Shown: positions 16,501 to 25,588, counted from the first letter of the stretch. The stretch is 49,640 bases of DNA from Faecalibacterium sp. UBA1819 (GCA_002315015.1 DCEX01000008.1:3089-52728), one strand, 5' to 3'. Program-made: numbers and translations. Notes: generated by a model not told the origin, from the letters alone.

Positions 16501-17250
16501 CTTCAAATAATTTTCGTAGGACGCTTTGATGACCGGGTCGCTGATATTGACATTGTCCAAAATGGTGCCGAACGTGGTATGACGGCAATGGTCGGACCAA
16601 TAGGTGTCAATCATGCGGATTTCGGTAATGGTCGGGTCGCGCTGCTCAGAGCGGAAATACTCTTGGCAGAATGCAATATCGCCCTCGTCCATCGCCAGTC
16701 CCAGCCCGGCAATCAGCTCGCGCAGTGCCGCCGGGGACAACTCGCAAAAGCCTTTCAGCGTTGCCACTTCGGTGGGTACGGTGTACTCCACAGCCAGCGT
16801 CTGCTTTGCCTCCAGCAGTGCCTTGCGGGCTTCCACAGGGTTGATGACGTATTTTTCAATTTCCGCCACCTCGGCAGCCGTGGGCGTACCGCTGAGCAGG
16901 TAAACGCGCGCATAAGCCACCGTGGGGCGCTCGCCGCCGGACGCCAGCTGAATGCACTCCGCCGCGCTGGCCGCGCGCTGGTCAAACTGACCGGGCAAAA
17001 ACTCAGTGGCAAACACCACATCGCCCTCAGGAATGGTGGCGTGGGTCAAGTCGAGCTGCGGCTCGCTGAACACCGTGTTGACGCTGTCCAAAAAGACGCT
17101 TTCCGTCACGCCCTCCACGTCATAGCGGTTCAAAATGCGAAGCCCTGTAACAGACTGCACGCCTAACAGGGTTTGAATCTCATGCAAAAGCCCTTTTGCC
17201 TCTACGGCATATTCCGGCTTTTTTTCCACATAAATGCGATAAACTGACAT
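13540..17250 (-). CDS. purL: Phosphoribosylformylglycinamidine synthase, single chain
   Basis: Converts FGAR, glutamine and ATP to FGAM. At 1236 aa it fuses what are PurS, PurL and PurQ in Bacillus. The order is an N-terminal PurS-like part, two AIRS-like halves starting near the DTYWSDHCRHTTFG signature, and a C-terminal class I glutamine amidotransferase that starts near VPRVLIPVFPGTNCEYD and carries the nucleophile in GICNGFQ and SHGEGRF. The gene starts five bases after the purD stop. The one-chain form is common in Clostridia. It explains why no separate purS or purQ gene is present here. Confidence 0.95.
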   Translation of the reverse strand: MSVYRIYVEKKPEYAVEAKGLLHEIQTLLGVQSVTGLRILNRYDVEGVTESVFLDSVNTVFSEPQLDLTHATIPEGDVVFATEFLPGQFDQRAASAAECIQLASGGERPTVAYARVYLLSGTPTAAEVAEIEKYVINPVEARKALLEAKQTLAVEYTVPTEVATLKGFCELSPAALRELIAGLGLAMDEGDIAFCQEYFRSEQRDPTITEIRMIDTYWSDHCRHTTFGTILDNVNISDPVIKASYENYLKLRADVHAGKYKPMCLMDLGTIGGKYLKKEGILQNLDESDEINACSVRISVDNDGVNEPWLLLFKNETHNHPTEIEPFGGAATCIGGAIRDPLANRGYVYQAMRVTGAGDPLKPVKETIPGKLPQRKLVTTAAAGYSSYGNQIGLATGQVDEWYHPGYVAKRMEIGAVVGAVPEENVRREEPQPGDVVILLGGRTGRDGCGGATGSSKAHKTESLETCGAEVQKGNAPIERKLQRLFRTKEATLLIKRCNDFGAGGVSVAIGELADGLEIDLNAVPKKYEGLDGTELAISESQERMAVVVAADEAEHFISLANGENLEATVVAMITESPRLVMRWNDKVICNISREFLNSNGAKKHAAAMVTKAVVGQPRRKGESFAQRFENLMSDLNVCSKKGLSERFDSTIGAGTVLMPFGGKTQMTPAQAMVAKLPVPHGETKTCSAMAWGFNPFISEQSPYHGAYLAVVESVAKLVATGLEADHAYLTFQEYFERLGNDPMRWGKPLSALLGALDAQIGLGVAAIGGKDSMSGSFENLHVPPTLVSFAVAAGNTDEIISNEFKTAGSKLVWLRPEYEEDGVRPKAESQKALFEQVTALIREGKVLSAYTPGYGGVAEALFKMGLGNRIGVALDADIDREELLRYAYGSFVLELADEMCVGVRLGNTTSRYVFASGGEEIDLDAVREKYESKLESVLPYYSIEQGEGEEVPPITFAAERRYQSATKSAVPRVLIPVFPGTNCEYDSARAMERAGAQPEIFVINNLTPQHVAESVEAMVKKIEQSQMIFLPGGFSGGDEPEGSAKFITAFFRNPAVTEAVRRLIHQRDGLMLGICNGFQALIKLGLVPFGDIVDTDETCPTLTFNTIGRHQSMLVNTRIASNKSPWLQYMRPDDIHTIAISHGEGRFVATPETLKRLILNGQVASQYVDLDGKPTMDVRFNPNGSMLAIEGITSPDGRIFGKMGHSERSGDNLYKNVPGNKMQELFRGGVDYFRF

Positions 17251-17255
17251 TTGGC

Positions 17256-18554
17256 TTATCCCTCTTTTCCTTCATTTGCGGCGAGCGCACGCGCGCCGAT
17301 GTCGCGGCGCATGTGAACGCCTTCAAAGGTAATGTTCTCAGCGGCAATATAAGCCGCGTCAATGGCCTGCTTCAAGCTGGAGGCCAGCGCGGTCACGCCC
17401 AGCACACGGCCGCCGGCAGTCACCAGCGCACCGTCCGGCTCTTGTTTTGTTCCCGCGTGATACACCACCGCGCCGCCGTTTTCCGGCTGGCCGTTTGTCA
17501 GCCCGGCAATCGGCTTGCCCTTTTCATACGCTTCGGGATATCCGCCCGAAGCCAAAATGACGCACGCGGCGCTTTTGTCGGAAAATTTCACTTCGCAGTC
17601 CGCCAGTGTGCCGTTGGTCACGGCCTGCATCACGGCGAGCAAATCGCTTTCCAAAAGCGGAAGCACCACTTGGGTTTCAGGGTCTCCGAAGCGGCAGTTA
17701 TATTCAATCACTTTGGGGCCGTCCGGCGTAATCATCAGCCCGAAGTATAAGCAGCCCTTGAACGGGCAGCCCTCGGCGGCCATGGCATTGACCGTCGGCT
17801 GGAAAATGGTCTCCATACACACTTTTGCCACTTCGGGGGTGTAGTAGGGGTTTGGGGCGATGGTACCCATGCCGCCCGTGTTCAATCCTTTGTCGCCGTC
17901 CAGTGCGCGCTTGTGGTCCATGCTGGAAATCATGGGAACCACTGTTTTTCCGTCGGTAAAGCTCAGTACAGACACCTCCGGGCCGGTGAGAAACTCCTCA
18001 ATCACCACGCGGCTTCCCGACGCGCCGAACGCGCCTTCACACATCATGCTGTTGATGGCGTTCATGGCTGCGTCCTCGGTTTCGCAAATCAAAACGCCTT
18101 TGCCCAGTGCGAGGCCGTCCGCTTTGATGACAACGGGATAACGGTTTTTCTCCTTCACATAGGCCTTGGCCTTGTCGGCGTCGTCGAACACCTCATAGGC
18201 CGCCGTGGGGATACCGTAACGCTTCATTAAATCCTTGCTGAACGCCTTGCTGGCTTCAATGCGCGCGGCGGCTTTGTTGGGGCCGAACGCCGGGATGCCC
18301 GCCGCGTTCAGCGCGTCCACCATGCCCATGGCCAAGGGGTCGTCCGGCGCAACGACAACATAATCCATCTTTTCCTCGGCGGCAAAGCGCACCATGCCTT
18401 CCAAATCGGTTGCCGCAATGTTCACACATTCAGCGTCCATGGCAATTCCGCCGTTGCCCGGCGCACAATACAGCTTTGTCACACCGCGGCTTTCTTTCAG
18501 CTTGCGCACGATAGCGTGTTCACGCCCACCGCCGCCTACGACCAAAACCTTCAT
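17256..18554 (-). CDS. purD: Phosphoribosylamine-glycine ligase (GARS)
   Basis: ATP-grasp enzyme making GAR from phosphoribosylamine and glycine, 432 aa. It starts with the MKVLVVGGGGREHAI signature, has the ATP-grasp segment YPVVIKADGLALGKGV, and metal-binding residues in EYNCRFGDPETQ. GGAGGAACAAC precedes ATG 18554, which is preferred over an in-frame ATG nine codons earlier. It lies between the membrane protein gene and purL with very short gaps, so it is cotranscribed with them. Confidence 0.95.
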   Translation of the reverse strand: MKVLVVGGGGREHAIVRKLKESRGVTKLYCAPGNGGIAMDAECVNIAATDLEGMVRFAAEEKMDYVVVAPDDPLAMGMVDALNAAGIPAFGPNKAAARIEASKAFSKDLMKRYGIPTAAYEVFDDADKAKAYVKEKNRYPVVIKADGLALGKGVLICETEDAAMNAINSMMCEGAFGASGSRVVIEEFLTGPEVSVLSFTDGKTVVPMISSMDHKRALDGDKGLNTGGMGTIAPNPYYTPEVAKVCMETIFQPTVNAMAAEGCPFKGCLYFGLMITPDGPKVIEYNCRFGDPETQVVLPLLESDLLAVMQAVTNGTLADCEVKFSDKSAACVILASGGYPEAYEKGKPIAGLTNGQPENGGAVVYHAGTKQEPDGALVTAGGRVLGVTALASSLKQAIDAAYIAAENITFEGVHMRRDIGARALAANEGKEG

Positions 18555-18598
18555 GTTGTTCCTCCGTTCTTGTTGCACCATGCACCGTGCTGCCTGTG

Positions 18599-20632
18599 TT
18601 ATGCCGCACGGAAAATCATGGTGTCCTCGTTTTCAAAAATCAGCGAAAGCGCCCCATCCTCGGCCCACTGCTCGGCCAAGCACGGCTCACCCTCCAGCAC
18701 GTCCCAGCCGCTTTGCGCAGCATGTTTGCTGTATACAATCACCTGCACTCCTTCGGGTAACGCCTCGGCCGCCTGTGCGCCTGTCTGCGCAGAAAACACG
18801 TCTTTTGCTTTCTGCACGCGCGCCAGCGCCTCCTCGCTTGTAACGCCCAAATTGGAAATGGCGTACTTAAAGCCCTCCATGTAACACTGTCTGCCCGAAA
18901 GGCCGGTATACACATTGGAAAGGCCCTCCAGCGCTTTGCCGGTGTGAATCCGGTTTGTGATAAACTGTTCGCCCGGCTGCATTTCACTGCGCAAAACTTT
19001 CATCGCCTGTTCTTCGGCGGCAGTCAGCGTCAAGTCGCGCGGGTTTTCGCTGGGATGCACCGCCTGTGCGCCCAGCCAAAAAGCCGTACAGGCACCCGTG
19101 GCAAAGCACACGGCAAGCGCAGCAGCGCCTACTGCCCGCACAATGCGGCGCGGCCACAGCACCGAAAGCGCTTTCACACCAATCAAGTTGCAGAAAAACA
19201 GCCCGGCAAAAGCAAAATACATTTGGCTCATCGCCTCATGGTCAAACAGATAAAACGCCAAAAAACCGCCCAGCGCACCGGCTGCGGCAAACACCCAAGG
19301 GGGTGCCGCCGAACCGCGCCGCCAAAGCCACAAAACGCCGCCCACAAGCGCAAAGAGCGCGCCAAAGGGCGCAAAGCAAAGCGTTTGCAGCACCCAAAAC
19401 AAGGGAATCAGCAGCGGGTACAGTGCGGGGAACCGCGCCTGAAGCGCCGTCAGCACGTTGACAAAATAGGACTTGCCCAGCGTTCCGTCCATGTCAAAAT
19501 GCACGCTCGTTCCCGCCCCGGCGGAAAAGAGCCACGAGTAAACAGCGCCAAAAAGCACTAGTATACACACGGCGAATGCGGCACGGTGCAGCGGCTTTGC
19601 AAGCGGCTGTTTTTTCCACAGCGCTTTCCCGCATTCCCATACACAAGCCGCCGCCAGCGCTGGGGCCGCAATGCCGCCGACCGGGCCTTTTGCCAACGTC
19701 AGCAGCAAAAATGCCGCTGCACCCATGCCATACGCCCAGCGCGGCACTTCTCTTTGCCACAGCATCCATACCGCCGCGGAAAACGCCGCCAAGAACAGCG
19801 TACCCGTGGCAACGCCGTTGATGTTCGTCAGCAAATGGCGCATGTTCATATTCCAAAAAGGGCTGTATCCGCGCGCAATGACTTTCCACAGCGACGCACA
19901 CCCGCCAAACAGCGTCAGCCACACGAATAGCGTCACAAAGCGCGTGTTTGCGCCCAAAAACAGCGCGCCGCACTCAAACAAAACCGCCAGCAGCGCCAAC
20001 AGCGTCACCGCCGGGACAAAGAACGCCGTCACGTCATAGGCTGCGCCGCCGCTCGCCATCGTGAATCCGGCACAAAACAGCTCTGTGAGCCAATGATACG
20101 TCAGCGTGTAACCGCTAAAGCGCAAATCAGACGGCGGAAAGCCGTTTAAAAAGCTTTCCACGTTGCCGAGGTTCCAATAAAAATCGTGGTTTGGGACAAT
20201 TTGCCCCGCCGCAGACGGGTGCGCTTGCGGCAGAACCGCCGCGGCCGCCGTCAAAACGGTTAAAAGCGGCAAAAGCAAATTGGCGCGCGGAGTTTTCCAC
20301 GAAAGTTCCCGGCGGTGTTGAAACATGTCCCATGCCGTCCAAATGAGCGGAAGCCACAGCAGCAGCCAAACGCCTGTTACGCTTGCCGCAATCGACAGCA
20401 GCGTGAACAAACTTGCGCCAAACACAAGGGCCGCGGTTCGCTCTAACCCGGAACGCTTTGCACCGCAGGCACGAGCCGCGCTTTTCCCCGGCGCGTAAAT
20501 ACAAAGAACCGCATACAGCGCACAAATGAGCATGGTTGTGACGCGGCCGCCGGCACACGCCACCGCCCAGAGGTAAAACGCCGCACACACCACCATCAGC
20601 GCGGGCGAAGCCGCACGCTTGAGTGTCTGCAT
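18599..20632 (-). CDS. Large polytopic membrane protein inside the purine operon
   Basis: A 677-aa protein with about a dozen hydrophobic segments and a soluble C-terminal part of about 130 residues (from near SENPRDLTLTAAEEQ). A loop after the fourth segment reads NHDFYWNLGNVESFLNGFPP and then GYTLTYHWLTELF, resembling the first extracytoplasmic loop of GT-C glycosyltransferase-like or DUF2298-type proteins. That resemblance is weak. Its ATG overlaps the purH stop (TAATG), so translation is coupled to purH, and purD follows 44 bp later. High GC and codon use match the operon. Function is unknown; a wall or lipid glycosyl transfer role is only a guess. Confidence 0.75.
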   Translation of the reverse strand: MQTLKRAASPALMVVCAAFYLWAVACAGGRVTTMLICALYAVLCIYAPGKSAARACGAKRSGLERTAALVFGASLFTLLSIAASVTGVWLLLWLPLIWTAWDMFQHRRELSWKTPRANLLLPLLTVLTAAAAVLPQAHPSAAGQIVPNHDFYWNLGNVESFLNGFPPSDLRFSGYTLTYHWLTELFCAGFTMASGGAAYDVTAFFVPAVTLLALLAVLFECGALFLGANTRFVTLFVWLTLFGGCASLWKVIARGYSPFWNMNMRHLLTNINGVATGTLFLAAFSAAVWMLWQREVPRWAYGMGAAAFLLLTLAKGPVGGIAAPALAAACVWECGKALWKKQPLAKPLHRAAFAVCILVLFGAVYSWLFSAGAGTSVHFDMDGTLGKSYFVNVLTALQARFPALYPLLIPLFWVLQTLCFAPFGALFALVGGVLWLWRRGSAAPPWVFAAAGALGGFLAFYLFDHEAMSQMYFAFAGLFFCNLIGVKALSVLWPRRIVRAVGAAALAVCFATGACTAFWLGAQAVHPSENPRDLTLTAAEEQAMKVLRSEMQPGEQFITNRIHTGKALEGLSNVYTGLSGRQCYMEGFKYAISNLGVTSEEALARVQKAKDVFSAQTGAQAAEALPEGVQVIVYSKHAAQSGWDVLEGEPCLAEQWAEDGALSLIFENEDTMIFRAA

Positions 20633-21804
20633 TAGTGATGGAACAAACGCAAGCCGTTAAACGCCATCACGATGCCGTAACGGTTGCACGCTTCAATCAC
20701 GTTGTCGTCACGAATGGAGCCGCCCGGCTGCACAATCGCACTCACGCCGCTGCGGCGGGCACGCTCGATGTTATCCCCAAACGGGAAGAACGCATCCGAA
20801 CCAAGGCACACGCCCGTAAACTGTGCCAGCCACTCCTTTTTCTCCTGCGCCGTCAGCACTTCGGGGCGCTCGGTGAAGGTATCGGCCCACACGTTTTCGC
20901 CAATGACGTCTTCGTACTCATCGGAAATGTACACGTCAATGGCGTTGTCGCGGTTCGGGCGGGAAACGTCGTCGCGGAAGGGCAGACCCAGCACCTTCGG
21001 GTGTTGGCGCAAGTGCCAAATATCCGCTTTGTTGCCCGCGAGGCGCGTGCAGTGAATACGGCTTTGCTGGCCTGCGCCCACGCCGATAATCTGGCCGCCC
21101 TCGGCATAGCACACGGAGTTCGACTGGGTGTATTTCAGCGTCACCAGGCAAAGCAGCAAATCGCGCTTTTGCTCATCGGTGAGCGTTTTATTTTCAGTCA
21201 CGATATTGTCAAAGGTGGAGTTGTCAAATTTTGCTTCATTGCGGCCCTGTTCAAACGTAATGCCGAACACATCCTTGCGCTCGATGGGCGCGGGGGTGTA
21301 GTTCGGGTCGATGGCAACAATGTTGTAGCCGCCCTTGCGCTTTTTCTTCAAAATCGCCAGCGCCTCGTCGGTGTAGCCGGGGGCAATGATGCCGTCCGTC
21401 ACTTCATGCTCAATCACAAGCGCCGTGGACTCGTCGCACACGTCGGAAAGCGCGATCCAATCGCCAAAACTGGACATACGGTCAGCGCCGCGGGCGCGGG
21501 CATAGGCACATGCCAGCGGAGAAAGCTCCATCCCTTCGACAAAGTACATTTTTTTCATGGCGTCGGTCAGGGGCAGACCCAGCGCAGCACCCGCCGGAGA
21601 AACGTGCTTAAACGATGCCGCCGCGCAAAGGCCGGTGGCTTCCTTCAGCTCTTTCACGAGCTGCCAGGAGTTCAGCGCATCCAAAAAGTTGATATAGCCG
21701 GGCTTGCCGTTCAGCACCGTAACGGGAAGCTCACCCTCCGCCATAAAAATGCGCGCGGGTTTTTGGTTGGGGTTGCAGCCGTATTTTAATTCCATTTCTT
21801 TCAT
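20632..21804 (-). CDS. purH: AICAR formyltransferase, stand-alone form
   Basis: Transfers a formyl group to AICAR to give FAICAR. The 390-aa protein matches only the C-terminal transformylase half of bifunctional PurH: MELKYGCNPNQKPA at the start, the catalytic region ASFKHVSPAGAALG, then TLKYTQSNSV, and GSDAFFPFGDNIERA near the end. The N-terminal IMP cyclohydrolase domain is absent. That step is supplied by the PurO-type enzyme encoded three bases upstream. The stop codon overlaps the next ATG. Confidence 0.92.
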   Translation of the reverse strand: MKEMELKYGCNPNQKPARIFMAEGELPVTVLNGKPGYINFLDALNSWQLVKELKEATGLCAAASFKHVSPAGAALGLPLTDAMKKMYFVEGMELSPLACAYARARGADRMSSFGDWIALSDVCDESTALVIEHEVTDGIIAPGYTDEALAILKKKRKGGYNIVAIDPNYTPAPIERKDVFGITFEQGRNEAKFDNSTFDNIVTENKTLTDEQKRDLLLCLVTLKYTQSNSVCYAEGGQIIGVGAGQQSRIHCTRLAGNKADIWHLRQHPKVLGLPFRDDVSRPNRDNAIDVYISDEYEDVIGENVWADTFTERPEVLTAQEKKEWLAQFTGVCLGSDAFFPFGDNIERARRSGVSAIVQPGGSIRDDNVIEACNRYGIVMAFNGLRLFHH

Positions 21805-21807
21805 CGT

Positions 21808-22530
21808 TTACACCTTTTCGTTTTTATTGATGATGCGGTCGGTTTCTTTGCCGGTTTCCAGCTCAATGTAACGCACAAAGAGCGACACCTTGTTTTCCTC
21901 GTTCAAGCTGTTCCACAGCGTTTTTGCAAAGGTATCAATGTCGTCATCGCCTAAGCGCACGCGCTCAGGCTCGCCGAAAAAGCTGGGAATGGGGTTGCCG
22001 TCGCAGCGGTAGGTGTGCAAAAAGCGGCCCTCGCCTGCCACCGGCTGCGGATATTCAAAGAAAAAGCGCTCCACGCTCTCGGCGTTGCCGTCGTTCGATT
22101 TCAAAATGGACATTTTATAGCTCATTTCGCCGTCTTTGACCTTCAGCAGCGCGGAAATACGCGGGGTGAAGTTCGGTTCGTCCGGCTCAAAGGTGCGCTT
22201 GCGCAGCGATTTGGCAAAGCCTTCGCCCTCGCTGAGGCCGTTGTAAATCGTGTCGGTTTGGTCGCCGTTTGTCACGATGGTTTTTTTGCCCAATACGCGC
22301 ACCGGCGCATAGATAATCAGGGACGGGTCTTCCAGCTTGGAGGGGTCAGCCGCCTCGGTGATGATGCCGCCGTCCAGCGGGGTAAATACGCGGTTGCGGC
22401 TGTTGGCACTGCGGCCCATGATAAAGTAGGCAATCACGGCATATTTTGCGTCCGCGCTTTTGCCCACCACGATGCCGCGGCCGGGATAGGAATTGGTGGC
22501 AAGCTCCGCTGCCAAATTTAAAAGCTCCAT
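21808..22530 (-). CDS. purO: IMP cyclohydrolase, PurO type
   Basis: Closes the ring of FAICAR to IMP, the last step of the pathway. The 240-aa protein has the family opening NSYPGRGIVVG and GRSANSRNRVF, with no similarity to the PurH cyclohydrolase domain. This family was first known from archaea and also occurs in Clostridia paired with a truncated PurH, exactly as seen next to it. ATG 22530 is preceded by AAAGGA. A longer frame to 22662 runs back into purN and is rejected. Confidence 0.88.
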   Translation of the reverse strand: MELLNLAAELATNSYPGRGIVVGKSADAKYAVIAYFIMGRSANSRNRVFTPLDGGIITEAADPSKLEDPSLIIYAPVRVLGKKTIVTNGDQTDTIYNGLSEGEGFAKSLRKRTFEPDEPNFTPRISALLKVKDGEMSYKMSILKSNDGNAESVERFFFEYPQPVAGEGRFLHTYRCDGNPIPSFFGEPERVRLGDDDIDTFAKTLWNSLNEENKVSLFVRYIELETGKETDRIINKNEKV

Positions 22531-22613
22531 AACTTCACATTTCCTTTCTTTCTCCGTGTCCGAAAGCGCGCTGCGCCCGGGGTAAAATGGGAGAAAGCGG
22601 CACAAGGGCCGCT

Positions 22614-23204
22614 TTACTCGCCGCGCGTGAGCATATCGAGGGCTTTGGGCAAAATTTCCCATTCCGCCTGCTGCATCACGCGCTTTTGCAACGTTTCGGG
22701 CGTGTCGCCCTCCTCGACGGCCACGGCCTTTTGCAAAAGGATGCGTCCGTCGTCATACTTTTCGTTTACCAAATGCACCGTTGCACCTGTCACCTTCACG
22801 CCTTTTTTCAGCGCCGCTTCGTGGACGCGCAAGCCGTAATAGCCCGCGCCGCAGAAGCTGGGAATCAAGCTGGGGTGAATGTTGATGATTTTGTCGGGAT
22901 AAGCGGCCACTACCGGTGCGCCGACAATAGACAAATACCCCGCCAACACCACCACGCCGATGTTATACCGGCGCAGGGTTTCCAGCATCGTCCGGTCAAA
23001 GGCTTCGGACGTGTCAAAGTCTTTGCGGCACACCACTTCGGTGGGAATGCCCGCCGCTTTGGCACGCTCCAGCGCATACACACCGGGCTTAGAGGCAATC
23101 ACCAGCGCCAGCTTTGCCTTGGGCAGATTGCCCGCTGTTTTCGCGTCAATGAGCGCTTGCAGGTTTGTGCCGCCGCCCGACACGAGCACCGCTACATTTA
23201 CCAT
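22614..23204 (-). CDS. purN: Phosphoribosylglycinamide formyltransferase
   Basis: Uses 10-formyl-THF to formylate GAR. The 196-aa protein has the phosphate-binding VLVSGGGTNLQAL start, the catalytic Asn108 and His110 in INIHPSLIPSFCG, and Asp152 before GRILLQ. It overlaps the end of purM by seven bases, implying coupled translation. Length and motifs are normal. Confidence 0.95.
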   Translation of the reverse strand: MVNVAVLVSGGGTNLQALIDAKTAGNLPKAKLALVIASKPGVYALERAKAAGIPTEVVCRKDFDTSEAFDRTMLETLRRYNIGVVVLAGYLSIVGAPVVAAYPDKIINIHPSLIPSFCGAGYYGLRVHEAALKKGVKVTGATVHLVNEKYDDGRILLQKAVAVEEGDTPETLQKRVMQQAEWEILPKALDMLTRGE

Positions 23205-24247
23205 AATTCAACGCCCTTTTCTTCGCCCTTGACAATTTCGCCCATGATGTAAGCGTCCTCGCCCGCGTCTTTCAAAATGCGCACGGCTTCATCTGCCTGG
23301 TCGGCAGGGACAACCGCCGCCATGCCCACGCCCATATTGAACGTGTTGAACATATCACGCTCGGGGATGCCGCCCTCACGCGCCAACAGGTCAAACAGCG
23401 CCGGGGTGCGAACCGCCGCTTTTTCAATTTTTGCGACACAGCCGCCTGCCAGTGCGCGGGGAATGTTCTCGTAGAAGCCGCCGCCCGTGATATGGCTCAG
23501 TGCGCGCACATCCACTTTTTCCAGCAGTGCCAGCGCGGGCTTGACATAAATTTTTGTGGGGGCAAGCAGTGCTTCGCCCAGCGTTTTGCCCAGCTCGTCG
23601 GAGTACACATTCAAACGCTTTGCGCCTTCGCTGTCTAAGCCGAACACGCGGCGCACCAGCGAAAAGCCGTTGGAGTGAACGCCGGAGGAAGCCAGCGCAA
23701 TGATGGCGTCGCCCGGCTGCATCCGGGTGTTGTCGATGATTTTCGCTTTGTCAACGACACCCACCGTAAAGCCCGCGAGGTCATATTCGTCCTCGGTGTA
23801 AAAGCCGGGCATTTCGGCGGTTTCACCGCCCACGAGCGCCGCGCCCGCCTGTACACAGCCCTCGGCGACACCGGCCACAATGGACGCGATTTTCTCCGGC
23901 ACGTTTTTGCCGCAAGCGATGTAGTCCAAGAAGATGAGGGGCTTTGCACCGCAGGTGATGACGTCGTTCACGCACATCGCCACGCAGTCGATACCCACGG
24001 TGTCGTGCTTGTCCATCAAAAAGGCCAGCTTCAGCTTAGTGCCTACGCCGTCCGTGCCGGACACCAGCACCGGGCGCGTCAAGCCGGTCATATCCAGCTC
24101 AAACATGCCGCCGAAACCGCCGAGGCCGCCCAAAGCGCCTGCCGTCATCGTGCGGGCAACGTGCTGCTTCATCAGCTCTACCGCCTGATACCCGGCGGTG
24201 ATGTCTACGCCCGCCGCTTTATAGCTTTCGGAAAAACTTTTCTCCAT
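23198..24247 (-). CDS. purM: Phosphoribosylformylglycinamidine cyclo-ligase (AIRS)
   Basis: ATP-dependent closure of FGAM to AIR, 349 aa. Typical start SYKAAGVDITAGYQAVELMK, then GGFGGMFEL, the ATP region VSGTDGVGTKLKLA, VGIDCVAMCVNDV and GGETAEMPGFY. GAGGAG ten bases upstream selects ATG 24247 over an in-frame ATG nine codons earlier. It sits directly between purC and purN; purF, often found at this spot in Firmicutes, is not here. Confidence 0.95.
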   Translation of the reverse strand: MEKSFSESYKAAGVDITAGYQAVELMKQHVARTMTAGALGGLGGFGGMFELDMTGLTRPVLVSGTDGVGTKLKLAFLMDKHDTVGIDCVAMCVNDVITCGAKPLIFLDYIACGKNVPEKIASIVAGVAEGCVQAGAALVGGETAEMPGFYTEDEYDLAGFTVGVVDKAKIIDNTRMQPGDAIIALASSGVHSNGFSLVRRVFGLDSEGAKRLNVYSDELGKTLGEALLAPTKIYVKPALALLEKVDVRALSHITGGGFYENIPRALAGGCVAKIEKAAVRTPALFDLLAREGGIPERDMFNTFNMGVGMAAVVPADQADEAVRILKDAGEDAYIMGEIVKGEEKGVELW

Positions 24248-24313
24248 TTGATAACGCTCCTCTTTTTTGTGCATCTTTAGCCGGGCGCGCCCGGCGCGGT
24301 TGTGCGCTTTGTC

Positions 24314-25024
24314 TTATTCGCCCAAAAGACGGCTCATAACCTCTTTGTAGGCTTCTTCCTCACCGCCGAGGTCGCGGCGGAACAGGTCTTTGTCCAGATG
24401 TGCGCCGGTGGTTGCGTCCCAGAAACGGCAGGTGTCGGGGCTGATTTCGTCCGCCAGCACGATGGTGCCGTCGGCAAGGCGGCCAAACTCCAGCTTAAAG
24501 TCAATCAAACGAATGTTGAAGCCCAAGAGGTACTCCGACAAAATTTTGTTGATGCGGAATGCGTAGTCGGAAATGGTGTCGATTTCCTCCTGTGTTGCCA
24601 GTTCCAGCGCCAGTGCGTGATAGTGGTTGATCAGCGGGTCGTGCAAATCGTCGTTTTTGTAGCTGAACTCCAGCGTCGGGGCTTTCAGCACGGTTCCCTC
24701 GGCAACGCCAAGGCGCTTCGTAAAGCTGCCGGCCGCCACGTTGCGCACGATGACCTCAAGAGGCACAATTTCCACTTTTTTCACAACGGTCTCGCGCTCG
24801 CTCAGCTCCTCGACAAAGTGGGTGGGAATGCCCTTTTCTTCCAGCATTTTCATCAAATTGTTGGAAAGGCGATTGTTGACAACGCCCTTGCCGCGGATGG
24901 TGCCCTTTTTTTCGCCGTCGCCTGCGGTAGCGTCGTCTTTATAATCCACAATGACCAGTGCGGGGTCTTCGGTGGCGAATACCTTTTTTGCTTTTCCTTC
25001 ATACAGCTGTTCCAGTTTTTTCAT
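24314..25024 (-). CDS. purC: SAICAR synthetase
   Basis: Joins aspartate to CAIR. The 236-aa protein starts [16 protein letters not shown], has the SAICAR signatures [17 protein letters not shown] and IDFKLEFGR, and ends normally. GGAGAGAAG precedes ATG 25024; twelve codons of the longer frame are likely untranslated. Confidence 0.95.
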   Translation of the reverse strand: MKKLEQLYEGKAKKVFATEDPALVIVDYKDDATAGDGEKKGTIRGKGVVNNRLSNNLMKMLEEKGIPTHFVEELSERETVVKKVEIVPLEVIVRNVAAGSFTKRLGVAEGTVLKAPTLEFSYKNDDLHDPLINHYHALALELATQEEIDTISDYAFRINKILSEYLLGFNIRLIDFKLEFGRLADGTIVLADEISPDTCRFWDATTGAHLDKDLFRRDLGGEEEAYKEVMSRLLGE

Positions 25025-25087
25025 TGTTCTTCTCTCCGTTTCTTTTCTGTTTCGGCGCATGGCCTGCGCCGCTGATTGGTTTGTTTT

Positions 25088-25588
25088 TTACAGGGCTGCA
25101 ATCTCTTGCGCCAGCTTTTCGTCCTTTGCGGCAATTTCATTTTTCATTGCCGTGCGTGCGTCCTTCAAAAGGCCGCTGATGCGCTCGTCCGAAACGGCCA
25201 AAATCTGTGCGGCCAGCACGGCTGCATTTTTTGCGCCGTTCAGCGCAACGGTGGCAACGGGCAGGCCGGAGGGCATCTGCACAGTAGCCAGCAGCGCGTC
25301 CATACCGTCCATGGCGCCGCCCTTGACGGGAATGCCGATGACGGGCAGCGTGGTATTAGCCGCCATTGCACCCGCGAGGTGTGCCGCCATGCCCGCCGCC
25401 GCAATAATGACGGCAAAGCCGTTTTCCTCGGCGTTTTTGGCGAAGTCCGCCGCTGCTTCGGGAGTGCGGTGTGCGCTGAGCACATGCGCCTCAAAGGGAA
25501 TGTCCCATGCCTTCAACTGAACGGCAGCTGCTTTTACAACGCCCCAGTCACTGTCCGAACCCATGATGATTGCCACTTTTTTTGTCAT
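25088..25588 (-). CDS. purE: N5-carboxyaminoimidazole ribonucleotide mutase
   Basis: Class I PurE, 166 aa: MGSDSDW at residues 9-15, His40 in [17 protein letters not shown] and [10 protein letters not shown]. Class I enzymes normally use N5-CAIR made by PurK, but no purK is in the window. AAAGGAGAAACAAC precedes the ATG. It is the first enzyme gene of the operon and is preceded by a leader of about 250 nt. Confidence 0.93.
   Translation of the reverse strand: MTKKVAIIMGSDSDWGVVKAAAVQLKAWDIPFEAHVLSAHRTPEAAADFAKNAEENGFAVIIAAAGMAAHLAGAMAANTTLPVIGIPVKGGAMDGMDALLATVQMPSGLPVATVALNGAKNAAVLAAQILAVSDERISGLLKDARTAMKNEIAAKDEKLAQEIAAL

Noticed and set aside
12117..17166. Long plus-strand frames opposite purB and purL (several of 400-600 codons)
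   Set aside because: They are mirror frames produced by GC-rich codon bias. The minus strand encodes unmistakable purB and purL, and the plus frames have no family motifs or ribosome sites.
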